Of a stretch of 64,000 bases of DNA, positions 10,101 to 26,984 are shown one piece after another. The notes below the pieces were generated by a model. It searched no databases and was not told where the DNA came from. It saw only the letters and a list, made by a program, of their open reading frames with translations. A program made the translations under genes and the position numbers. Within the stretch, counting starts at the first letter, position 1. Each line of letters starts with the position of its first letter. The stretch is taken from NCBI RefSeq assembly GCF_035083965.1, contig NC_089738.1:7981734-8045733 (forward strand). Direction: 5' to 3'. The stretch is from Branchiostoma lanceolatum. Taxonomy: Eukaryota > Chordata > Leptocardii > Amphioxiformes > Branchiostomatidae.

Positions 10101-13100
10101 TACCCTGGGAGTCCAGGCACCGTAATCGGAGCGCCACGGAGCACCGCACGCGCGCCCAAGCTTTCACGGCCCACCCTCCCGCTGCCCCCCGAAGACCGAC
10201 CCCGCCCCACTCTCCGCTGCAAACCCAAGCTCCGCTATCCGAATTTGGGTTTGCAGCGGAGAGTGGGGCGGGGTCGGTCTTCGGGGGGGGGGGGTAGCGG
10301 GAGGGTGGGCCGTGAAAGCTTGGGCGCGCGTGCGGTGCTCCGTGGCGCTCCGATTACGGTGCCTGGACTCCCAGGGTAAGTTGCACCATAAAAAGGTGAG
10401 AGCTTTATCAGTATATGTCTTATATGATTACATGTATATGTTTAGAAAATGATACTGGAAACGCATTTACGTTTGCGTGGTTTTAATTTCGCACTAAGGG
10501 GAAAATGGTGTCTTCGCGGTGGTTTTGAGTTCGCGGCAGCGCTACAGTCACATACTGCTACACTATTGAAAAAAAATGTTCGCGGTGAAACGGTCGCCGC
10601 GAAAACCGCAAACATAAAACCACCGCGAACATTTCTGCATTTACAGTACCGTTGTAACTCTGCAGCACTATCACTGGATCCATCGTAGATGGTCAGAACG
10701 TCATGACCGTTCTCAGTGCTGAAACTGTCGAACGTAAGTCGAATGATGCTTCCTTCTGGTACAGTGATCGACCACTCGCAGTTCTCATTGTTGCCATAGT
10801 TACTGGGATAGTTCGGTGACGTCACAGGGCCTCCTGAGGGTGCCGTCAGGTTACCACAACATCCAGTCGCGCTGGTTCCTGAGGAATGAGAAATACCATC
10901 ATCAGGGCAAGTAATGTCACGTCACTTTGTGAAAGGATAGCCTGGAATCCAGACCTATTATAGCTCCCGAGTCTCTCTCCGCAAATCTCCGCGGAGAGAG
11001 ACTCGGGAGCTATAATAGGTCTGGATTCCAGGCTAGTGAAGGGAGGCCATGGGCCACAGACAGGTTATTGACGCAGGCGCAGAATCCCCACTTTTAGCCT
11101 ATGGTTTGGTTTGGTACCCTTGGTAAAATTAGCTATAAAGGGCTTTAATTTGGGATATTTTGGAGCTGGATGTTGCAGGTAAGGGTTTTTACCTTGTGTT
11201 GTGTTGAAAAATTGACTTTCCGCCATGTTTGTGGTGTCCGTAGGTTGTAGAAGTTTGTTACCAAAAGATGTTATGTGGATTTGCTCAGTTGATGTTTATT
11301 GTGGTGCCTCCGTGTGCCCATACATAAGGCTTCCGAGCTGTTGAACTTTTTCATATTCTTGCTGTATCTATTCTCATTGTTATCATTTACCTTTTGTATA
11401 ATTATTAGTGGTAGTAGTTGCATTTTAGGTTTTCCTTATATTTCTTCGTTCATTTCATTCTATGTTTTGTAAGGAGCCGGCCTTGAAGAGAAATTTCAAT
11501 AGGACCGTCTGTGGCTAAAGTTTTGCGACAAACAGAGGAGACAACATAGCATAAGGTCCCTTGCCTTGGCTTCTGCACACACAGAATCAGTTACCTATGT
11601 TCATTTGTGCCCCATGACAACCCAGCGTCATGCATTGACATCATCGCCACTAATATGATCACTTCTTTTGTTCCCTACCTATCGCGGTATCAATTTGAAA
11701 TATGAATAAATAATGTCGTTCTGTACAACACACTGATGGCTGTCATATGACTACTCGTCAGCTTGTATTGAAACCCAACATTGAATTCAGTAAATAAAGA
11801 TGTATTTGTAGTGGTGTTTATTTTCTCATATCACATATCAAAGGATGTAACTGTACGACACTACATGACAAGGCGGATCTATGTTTGTATCTTTACAAAT
11901 CTACAACATTAGATACTACACGAATTTTAAAGCTTATGTAATATCTTAGGATAAATACTGTGTTATCTTGTCAGATGGGCCACAACCCAAAACCTCAAGA
12001 TTGCTATAAATCCGTAGAAAAATTTCCCATTCAGATCTAAACAAATGTCTATATATGTGTGACGAGCAAGGGGGAAAAACGTACATTTCATAAAGTTACT
12101 GGACAAAAAACGTTACTGCAAAATGGAAACGCACTTGCAGCAAATAAAGAGAGGGTGAGTCACGAAGCCCGCTACATCCTCATCACTGAACCAGTGCATT
12201 TTAAGACCTTAATATCAAAGGCAACCAAAGTAATATCAGGGCCCAAAATATGGAAATAAAAAAAATGCTGATATCTTTATGGTAGTGACATTTACTAACA
12301 CTATTTAGCACATTTGTGTAATAACTTTGAGTATTTCAAAACCTCACAAAAGCATGCCGTACGGTAATCACCTTAGTTTCACGAGCCTACAAAAATCCCA
12401 GCGACAATTTTCAGTGAGTTCTTACATCACAACGACGTCGTATTTATGCATGATGGACGTTGCTATACATTGTGTTAGTGTTGTTTGAACTAATCATTGT
12501 ATAGAAATTACTAAATAATTTGACTTTCAAAATCCAATTTTCGGGCCCTAATATTGCTTGGGTTTCCTTTAACCAGGCGAACGAACACTACTTATGGATG
12601 TACCCAGATCGCCAAACAACGTAATGCAAAACTGTTAAGATATGAACGACAAACCGGCTAGCTGATTAAGGGGTTGACCGTTCCCCCAAGACGCACAGTC
12701 TCGACCAGTGCCAGAGATTATGAATCAACAGTACCTTTCTAAAATTTAAAAAAAAAATGCTTTTGGATAGACAAGTTAAGGACGACGTCGCACTGCATTT
12801 ACATTTTTATATCCTATTTTAAACATGCCTCGTACAGAGAAGAATAACCCGTTTTTACACCTTGGTGGAGTGGGGAAAGTGACCCGTGTAAAGTGCATTT
12901 CTCAAGGGCACAACATCGGTGGTGTCAGGGGATTCGACCGAGGAACCACTGGGTTCTGGGCCGAACACCCTGCCGTTACGCCATACGACCCTTGTTACGT
13001 GACCATATCCTGGCTTGTCTACGATAATAAACTGAACACACTAGCTGTATTCCTCAAAAAGTTTCAAACGTTCTAAGAAAGTACCTCGAGCGCCCTAACA

Positions 13101-13288
13101 CAGTGCTAGCAATCGCGACATGTATATAAAATTCCCCATTTCAGCCATAGACTTATTTTCAACTCCAAAGCTTTATATATCTCGAACCGTCTGTCTACAA
13201 ACTTACAAATAGATATAACCCCTAGCGCCCTACCTGTGGCAAACATCAGCGAACAGATGATTGCAGCCGAGAGAAGTTGCCCTCCCAT
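1190..13288 (-). CDS. Chimeric CUB/sushi/LDLa/Frizzled/kringle Cys-loop ligand-gated ion channel
   Basis: Sixteen exons, read high to low: 13288-13234, 10878-10650, 9932-9820, 9156-8965, 8550-8434, 7416-7155, 6829-6678, 6440-6219, 5944-5756, 5116-5004, 4906-4862, 4730-4621, 3686-3499, 2818-2438, 2021-1889, 1586-1190. They total 2898 nt, or 965 residues plus TAA. Every junction keeps phase, and all but one are GT-AG; the donor after 4621 reads TT. The start is the ATG at 13288, opening a signal peptide (MGGQLLSAAIICSLMFATG). About 500 residues of extracellular modules are followed by a full pentameric channel subunit with four membrane segments. Known family: Cys-loop receptors are neurotransmitter-gated plasma membrane channels. 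Inference: this is a channel with a large adhesive or Wnt-binding-like head. I know of no described receptor with this set of modules. Two fused neighbouring genes is the alternative, but phase continuity across 5756-5116 and the lack of any stop or second signal peptide argue against it. Confidence 0.85.
3700..4400. repeat. Dispersed repeat with terminal hairpin (intron of channel gene)
   Basis: The segment begins with a short hairpin (TATCTCCATGAAAAATGGAG with its inverted partner) followed by a thymine-rich body. The same hairpin in reverse orientation is at about 35005-35030. Related bodies, with phrases like 'gcataactcaag' and 'tttggtatgtgg', lie near 6880-7060, 20770-21600, 25470-25900, 29560-30190 and 40650-40860. 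No coding capacity is seen, so it is probably a non-autonomous element family. Confidence 0.5.
4619..4622 (-). other. Non-canonical 5' splice site (TT in place of GT)
   Basis: On the minus strand the exon 4730-4621 ends in AA and the intron begins TTATGT. Phase (two bases of a codon completed by T from 3686), the conserved 110-nt exon length, and gap-free alignment to nicotinic receptors all put the junction exactly here. A single change, G to T at +1, turns the ordinary donor GTATGT into TTATGT. No GT nearby gives the required phase. It could be a sequencing error, a null allele, or true non-canonical splicing. Confidence 0.7.
5428..5672. mobile_element. MITE with about 32-bp inverted ends and 8-bp target duplication
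   Basis: The ends are inverted copies of TACTCTCCAAGCAGAGGAGT and continue with few mismatches for about 32 bp. Inner inverted segments (GACAAAGTAGACAGCCCGAC and partner) make most of the 245 bp foldable. Flanks read ACGTGCAG on the left and GCGTGCAG on the right, an 8-bp duplication with one mismatch, suggesting a hAT-type origin. It lies in the intron between the second sushi exon and the first channel exon. Confidence 0.75.
8146..8409. mobile_element. MITE, TACCCTGGGA family, 9-bp target duplication
   Basis: The left end reads TACCTGGGAGCCCAG and the right end is the inverse of TACCCTGGGATCCAG. Flanks are CAAGACCTC and CATGACCTC, a 9-bp duplication with one mismatch. The interior is GC-rich and has no open reading frame. 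The right end lies about 25 bp from the donor of the LDLa exon. Confidence 0.7.
9227..9687. mobile_element. Palindromic MITE with roughly 90-bp inverted ends
   Basis: The left arm starts CCTCAGCAGGCCCGACT and continues through a CCGCATCGGCCCTGC block; the right arm carries the inverse of both and ends AGTCGGGCCTGCTGAGG. The central part is AT-rich. It lies in the intron between the CUB and sushi 1 exons. Confidence 0.65.
10101..10378. mobile_element. Foldback MITE, near-perfect 278-bp hairpin, 9-bp target duplication
   Basis: Two arms of about 130 bp are near-exact inverted copies starting TACCCTGGGAGTCCAGGC, with a loop of about 17 nt near 10229-10246. They differ mainly in the length of a G/C run. 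The flanking 9-mer AGTTGCACC is identical on both sides (10092-10100 and 10379-10387). It lies inside the intron that splits the CUB domain. Arm identity suggests recent insertion or conversion. Confidence 0.85.
10453..10648. mobile_element. MITE of the TACTGTAAATGC family abutting a CUB exon
   Basis: The minus strand begins TACTGTAAATGCAGAAATG and is rich in TTCGCGG-type repeats; the other end reads TACTGGAAACGCATTTACG. Sister copies lie at 44460-44653, 53026-53250 and 54773-54981, with a partial one near 23700-23860. Its terminal T is the T of the GT donor of the CUB exon ending at 10650. Confidence 0.7.
10938..11035. mobile_element. Short hairpin MITE, TACCCTGGGA family
   Basis: Perfect inverted arms of about 45 bp start TAGCCTGGAATCCAGACC and surround a loop of about 8 nt. 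Flanks GTGAAAGGA and GTGAAGGGA form a 9-bp duplication with one mismatch, matching the two larger elements of this family in the same gene. Confidence 0.75.
11040..12824. other. Intron 1 of channel gene, no gene seen
   Basis: AT-rich intron between the signal peptide exon and the first CUB exon. One partial copy of the tandem repeat found at 13425-15000 is present at about 11600-11830 (shared phrases CTTCTTTTGTTCCCTACC and GAATAAATAATGTCG). No exon-like conserved segment was recognised in the rest. Confidence 0.4.
12825..13015 (-). mobile_element. tRNA-derived SINE fragment
   Basis: Read on the minus strand, the segment at about 12930-13000 has a tRNA-like head (ATGGCGTAACGGCAGGG, A box-like) and GGTCGAATCCCC (B box-like). 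It is followed by a conserved body (a TTTTTACACCTTGGTGGAG block on the plus strand) that recurs near 41690-41820. It lies in intron 1 of the channel gene. Confidence 0.55.
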
Positions 13289-13424
13289 CTCGGCACACCC
13301 GCGCCCGGCTGGGCGGATGCTTGGTCGTTTTCCGCCGATAGCGCTGTGGTGACGTTACCTTGTGTTGTTACGGAATGTTGTATATTCCGTAGAAATCTAC
13401 TTCACACGGTCATACTCTCCTCGT
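13289..13424. promoter_or_regulatory. Putative promoter and 5' UTR region of the channel gene
   Basis: Sequence just upstream of the channel ATG. No convincing TATA or known factor site was found, so the call rests on position only. A 5' noncoding exon further upstream cannot be excluded. Confidence 0.25.
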
Positions 13425-14946
13425 GTGTTACTTCAATCTAACAGGACTGCTGATATGAAATTCATACCATGGAAAGCAGTCCAGGAAAACCACCAAATCG
13501 AAGAAAAAATGCGTAACTGGACGAAGGACTGAATATCGATATACAATGCTGTTGTTCCAAACACGGGCGGTGAAATGGCATATGAACCAAGCGTCATGTA
13601 TTGGCATCTTCGCCATTATTATAATTGCTTCTTTTGTTCCCTACCCATCCAACGGTATAAAATTAAAACATGAATAAATAATGTCGGTCTGTCTCAAGCA
13701 AACACTAACGGCTGTCATATTACACATGGTCGTCCCTTTCGCAAGTTACTTCAATCTAACAGGACTGTTGAAAGATATAAAATTCGTCCCGTGGAAAGTA
13801 GTCTGGCGAAAGTTGGGAAAACCACAGAATACTGTGTGACTGGACGAAGGACTGATATGAATATACAATACTATTGTTCCAAACACGAGGGCGGTGAAAT
13901 GGCACAACAACCAAGCGTCATGTATTGCCATCTTCGCCACTAATATGATTGCTTCTTTTGTTCATGTACTCCTTACCTATCTAACGGTATCAAATTGAAA
14001 TATGAATAAATAATGTCGTTCTGTACAACAGAATGACGGCTGTCAAATGACTACTCGTCATCTTGTCTTGAAACCCAACTGTTGTTCCAAAGAAGGGCGC
14101 GGTGAAATGGCACAACAACCAAGCGTCATGTATTGCCATCTTCACCACTAATATGATGTCTTCTTTTGTTCCCTACCCATCCAACGGTATCAAATTAAAA
14201 CATGAATAAATAATGTCGCTCTGCACAACACACTGACGTCTGTCATATGACTACTCGTCAGCTTGTCTTGGACCCAGCGTAATGTGTTGACACATCTTCG
14301 CCACTAATATGATTGCTTCTTTTGTTCCCTACCCATCCAACGGTATCAAATTAAAACATAAATAAATAATGTCGGTCTGTCCCAAACACTAACGGCTGTC
14401 ATATTACACATGGTCGCCCCTTTCGCAAGTTACTTCAATCTAACAGGACTGTTGAAAGATATAAAATTCGTCCCGTGGAAAGTAGTCTGGCGAAAGTTGG
14501 GAAAACCACAGAATACTGCGTGACTGGACGAAGGACTGATATGAATATACAATACTATTGTTTCAAACACGAGGGCAGTGAAATGGCACAACAACCAAGC
14601 GTCAGGTATTGCCATCTTCGCCACTAATATGATTGCTTCTTTTGTTCATGTACTCCTTACCTATCTAACGGTATCAAATTGAAATATGAATAAATAATGT
14701 CGTTCTGTACAACAGAATGACGTCTGTCACATGACTACTCGTCATCTTGTCTTGAAACCCAACTGTTGTTCCAAAGAAGGGCGCGGTGAAATGGCATAAC
14801 AACCAAGCGTCATGTATTGACATCTTCGCCACAAATATGATTGCTTCTTTTGTTCCCTACCCATCCAACGGTATCAAATTAAAACATAAATAAATAATGT
14901 CGTTCTGCACAACACAGTGATGGCCGTCATATGACTACTCGTCAGC
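13425..14946. repeat. Complex tandem repeat array, units about 150-330 bp
   Basis: The anchor phrase TTGCTTCTTTTGTTC recurs near 13625, 13947, 14160, 14310, 14632 and 14838. It is followed each time by a CAACGGTATCAAATT block and AATAAATAATGTCG. Longer copies also carry a TTCAATCTAACAGGACTGTTG module that makes three similar 60-64 codon minus-strand reading frames. The arrangement of long and short units suggests unequal exchange. A detached copy lies in intron 1 (11600-11830), and the remainder of the array continues after the LINE insertion to about 15380. The matching reading frames reflect repeat identity and are not genes. Confidence 0.6.
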
Positions 14947-14954
14947 TTGTCTTG

Positions 14955-15245
14955 GATGCAAGCAACGGATGACCTTCCTGGGTCACGTCTCCAGGGCGGT
15001 TCCTACTCAGGACGTCATCAAACTGATCTCATCGGAACCAAACCCGTCTTGGAAGCGACCTAGAGGTCGCCCTAGAGGAAGATGGGAAGACCAGATCTTC
15101 AACACGCTCCAGGGGCTGGAGATCACCAGAACCGACTGGAGGGTCTACGCCGAGAGCAGACCAGCCTGGCGAGCCCTATGCATGTCTGTAGCCGCCATGC
15201 ATCAGACACTGATGCCTGCGAATGATTGATTGATTGATTGTCTTG
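14955..15245 (+). mobile_element. LINE 3' fragment with TGAT tail and target duplication
   Basis: The reading frame 14969-15229 encodes a non-LTR retrotransposon C-terminal segment. It has MTFLGHVSRAVPTQDVI, a basic KRPRGRPRGRWEDQI block and a WRALCMSVAAMH ending. It is followed by a (TGAT)n tail at about 15222-15240. The octamer TTGTCTTG flanks it at 14947-14954 and 15238-15245, consistent with a target-site duplication. It is 5' truncated and inserted inside the tandem array. Confidence 0.75.
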
Positions 15246-15380
15246 AAGTTAAAACACAATATTAATTTCAGTAAATAAAGATGAATTTGAGGTGGTGCTT
15301 ATCTTCTCATATATCATATATCAAGAAATGTAACCATGACACACATATAGCACTAGATGACGAGGCGGATCTATGTCTGT

Positions 15381-16548
15381 GTCTTTAACAAATCTACAAC
15401 ATTTGCTAGATAATACACGGATGGGTGAAATCTCGCTAAATCTCGCGGGACTGTATGATGCATATCCCGACATCAGTACTGTAAGTTTAGTGTTCCACAA
15501 CAAAAGTACAAAGTCCACACTCTCAAACGATATCAGTTAAAATTCATTATGATTATGATATACATAAATCCTATGGCGAAATTGCAAATTTCTTTAAAGA
15601 TTGTTTCATAGCACCTGGAGATTTTCTTCGAAAGATCCATGCATAGATTTTATTAAAAGCCTACTGAGATATTCTAAATGCCTTTTGAGATCTTTCCAAA
15701 TTGTCGTGAGATTTTTCAAAGCATCTTAGAAACAGCTCAAGACCAAGCACAAAATCTCAAGATGTTTGGTAAATATCACAAGATTTTTCAATTTCTAACG
15801 AAGCGTGAAGACCTCCCCTGGGAGTCATTATGATCCATTGTGTAACATAGAAGTTGAAAAAAAAAATCAGATATATAAGTATAAGCTGTACAATGCGAGA
15901 AGCATTAGTCCAAAGTGCTCACAGTCCAAAAATAATCTGCTAAATTTGGTTTTCAGGGTGCCTTGAGGTGAGAGCAGGATAACTAATCAAGGATAACTAA
16001 TTAAGTTAAAACTTAGTGGCAGTAGTTAAGACTAGAGTAAACATTTGTTATACTGTTCATTATTGTCTGTCCGTCCACTTCGTGTTACATGTACATGTAC
16101 TTGCAATTAGCCTACGGGCAGGAATTTGTAATAAACTTTTCAATGCTAATCATGTTCTGGTGGTGAGCAGGAAGTAAACTAGTACTGTGTTTAGATACTG
16201 TATAATGGTTGGATATACTGAAGAACATGGTATTTTGGAATGGTATGCAAAAGGGGCTCAAGCTGGGACCTGTTCTTAATCAATTCATTCTTTTTCACTG
16301 ACAGAAACAACACTTTCTACTGCAGGGGACACAGAACCAATTATGAAGTAAAACTAAATTAAAAGACTGGAGGTATTTCCTCTAACGCCAAAGTATGGGC
16401 CTCCAGCCAATATCATATGTAATGTTGCGAGACACCGATCATGATTAAAGCAGTCTTGGCTCGGTCCAAGTGTTACAAGATGTTACCGTCCTCCCTGCTT
16501 GCATTAGAAAGCCCTATCTAGTAATAAAGTGCGACGTTACGATTGGCG
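15381..16548. other. Intergenic, no gene seen
   Basis: AT-rich sequence between the tandem repeat and a SINE. It contains short internal near-repeats (several 'agatttttc' and 'tctcaagat' phrases near 15600-15790) but no coding or RNA gene signal that I recognise. Confidence 0.4.
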
Positions 16549-16695
16549 CGTGACGTCGGCGTGGCGTAGCGGTTAGAGCGTTGAACTCGGAAGCAGTATG
16601 TCCCGAGTTCGATACTCACTATGGGGTCCCCCGAAAGTGCGAAATGGAAGGAAATGGAACGAAATGGAGCGAAATGGAACGAAATGGAACGAACT
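16549..16695 (+). mobile_element. tRNA-derived SINE with simple tail
   Basis: The head contains GGCGTAGCGGTTAGAGCG (A box-like) and GAGTTCGATACTC (B box-like) with about tRNA spacing. A tail of about five GAAATGGAAC-type 10-mers follows (16635-16692). The cloverleaf is imperfect, so a SINE or tRNA pseudogene is more likely than a working tRNA gene. Confidence 0.6.
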
Positions 16696-17155
16696 AAAAC
16701 ATATGTAACATTATGAAATGAAATACCAGTAGATAGCGAAAAATAAGGAACGTTGTAACATTCACAGTAGACGAGAACATGTCAGTTTCTATGATCAAAT
16801 GTTCTTCCCGTCATATCAACAGATCTTTAACCAGCACCGTGGCCTTGTTCGGGAATACTGATTCATTCGCCACTGACACCAGAACATAAACAGAGGTCTT
16901 AAATGCAGATATGTGCTTAATTTCCTGGTTACACTTTTTTTACACTTAGAACATCAAGAATTTGGTAGCTTCGAACTTCGCTAAGCAATTCACGTCCACG
17001 GGTCCTCCTACTTATTGATTAATGTATAAAAGTGTAAAGTCAAGACTAAGTATTTCACACATTTTTCTAACATTCGAGGTATCTTGGCAATACATGTTTT
17101 ACTACTTCGACATGCCAGAGGCTCTGAGCGATAATTGATGCCGGTATGTCTCATG

Positions 17156-25461
<8,306 letters not shown>

Positions 25462-26015
25462 CTGGTATGTGGGTAGGTCTTCTTGAGACCTCGAAATGAT
25501 TAGATTTTGTGCCCCTAGCGGCTTCCTATGGTACTCCAGCGGAACTTCCGGGTTCGATATTTCGTGTTCTGGACATGATCTGGTTATGATTTAGTAACGT
25601 TAGATGGCTTTTTGGAGGAGCAAACTTTGAAAGGGCATGACTTAAGAAGGAGCAGACGGATCGTCATGACATTTGGTATGTAATATGTGGCATATGTGAT
25701 GACAAGATCGCAGGCTTATTATCTGATATGCATGATTATTGAGGAAAATTTATTGTCCGGTGCATCCATTATAGGACTCTAAAACCCGTGACATATGCAA
25801 CTGAGAATAAGAGGTATATATGATGATATCAATTATACAAATAAGGACCTAACTTGCATAATTAATCACAAAATACTATAAGTCTATAGTTGTAAAAGAT
25901 GGGCATTTCATTCTTGCAGCCTTTGAAAATTAAGTAGACGTTGAAAATAAGAGCCATCAAAGAAATATAATCATAGAATCATGATATTCTAACTTAAGTC
26001 AACCTTTTTTTCTAG

Positions 26016-26471
26016 CTTTTCGGCGCTGTCATAGGTAGAACATCATGCTTTCGTCAAGCTGGTGAAAAACGGACAACATCAGGTTGGTTCTCTGGTTTTT
26101 TTTTCAGAAATATCTTTGGTTGTTATTTCTAACATCCTCATTGTCATATCAAGTGCCACCAATAGGATGATGTTCAAATTACTTTCTTTACAGAGATTTA
26201 CAAACGTTTGGAGCCACTCTATATGAATTGTCATTCCTTTTGTCCACCAATCTTTGACTTAAATGATTTCTTTCTCTTTCAGCTTGCCATGTGGGCGGGG
26301 CAGATTTCTAACCCAGCAGCTGCCACTAGCAGCGGGTCGAACACAGCAGTACTGGAGTTGGAGCAAGGGGACCGAGTCTGGCTGGCTATCGGGTCTCCGA
26401 ACAGCTATGCCATACACAGTAATAGCAACCGCTATATTAGCTTTACAGGGGTTCTGTTGTACTCTACTTAA
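26016..26471 (+). pseudogene. Partial C1q-domain gene copy with in-frame stop
   Basis: Two exon equivalents, 26016-26082 and 26283-26471, match the last two exons of the intact gene at 28987-31158, with the same 67-nt length for the first and the same acceptors and donor. The second encodes LAMWAGQISNPAAATSSGSN then TAVLELEQGDRVWLAIG and ends FTGVLLYST like the intact copy. In the first, the codon equivalent to CAG of the intact gene is TAG, directly after SFSALS. I find no copies of the earlier exons between 25500 and 26010. Homology continues into the 3' flank to about 26760, so a genomic segment was duplicated and the 5' part lost. Use of the last exon alone cannot be excluded. Confidence 0.8.
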
Positions 26472-26764
26472 ATGGTGTGGTACAGACTCCTACAACCGTT
26501 GTCTAAAGACAACGTTTTCTCAGTTATGACATAACTGATGGAGGATTGAACTGTGCTGTATAAATTTCAAAAAACAGAATACTAATTCGTAACATAGCAG
26601 CCTATTGACATAAAGCACAACCTGAGATACACCATATGAAGGCTGTTTCAATTCATGAGGGTTTTTTCAAATAATTAAATGATAGGGCAAAAGGTTTAAT
26701 TTGACTGTTGTGTCGCTAATTTCTTGGGTGTTAGTATAATGCTATTCCAGCTAACACTTGGTTA

Positions 26765-26984
26765 TAAAGTATTCCTCACTATGAAAACAGCAACTTGAGA
26801 AGGGATTATTATGATGAATTTGATTATTACAATGTAAAATGATTATCATACGTATCATGATTGATACTCCTACATTTAGAAGAAGCTCCAAAACCTGACT
26901 TTCAAACAGCAAAGATATTCGCCAAATAGCAGCAACTGGATTATTTTGAAAACGGTCAGACATTTCAATGAGAAGAGTTCAACA
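26765..26984. repeat. Dispersed repeat shared with 31550-31800
   Basis: Phrases such as TATTCCTCACTATGA and GATATTCGCCAAATAGCAG match sequence near 31545-31760. This marks the end of the duplicated C1q segment plus an older repeat related to 262-500. Confidence 0.45.

Larger units (their letters stand above)
5756..13288 (-). other. N-terminal extracellular modules of the chimeric channel
   Basis: Residue ranges are approximate. Signal peptide 1-18. CUB 19-132, split over two exons, with GCCGNLTAPSGGPVTSPNYP and SIIRLTFDSF followed by an LTIYDG strand. Sushi 1, 133-196, one exon, with SYTCVDGYQLLG and CQSNGTW. LDL receptor class A, 197-235, one exon, with FRCGHGRACILSWNRCDG and the calcium-site CTDGSDEEGC. 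Frizzled-like cysteine-rich domain, 236-373, two exons, with LPNQLDQMTFEE, a FPRC segment, LAPCRSWCEEV and LPPCNLFP; some canonical cysteines are missing, so this is the least certain module. Kringle, 374-447, one exon, six cysteines in order, with YRGTWSKTATGAVC, NNYCRNP and DCDVVPC. Sushi 2, 448-510, one exon, with VTYTCNEGYTLKSG and a CIEGGRW ending. Every module is bounded by phase 1 introns, the classic signature of exon shuffling. Confidence 0.85.

Noticed and set aside
13428..14624. Three similar minus-strand reading frames beginning MAKM
   Set aside because: They are copies of the same tandem repeat unit in one frame, with no splice or coding signs. Similarity is due to repeat identity.
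16549..16625. Possible tRNA gene
   Set aside because: A and B boxes are present, but stems do not pair well and a simple-repeat tail follows, so a SINE is the better call.
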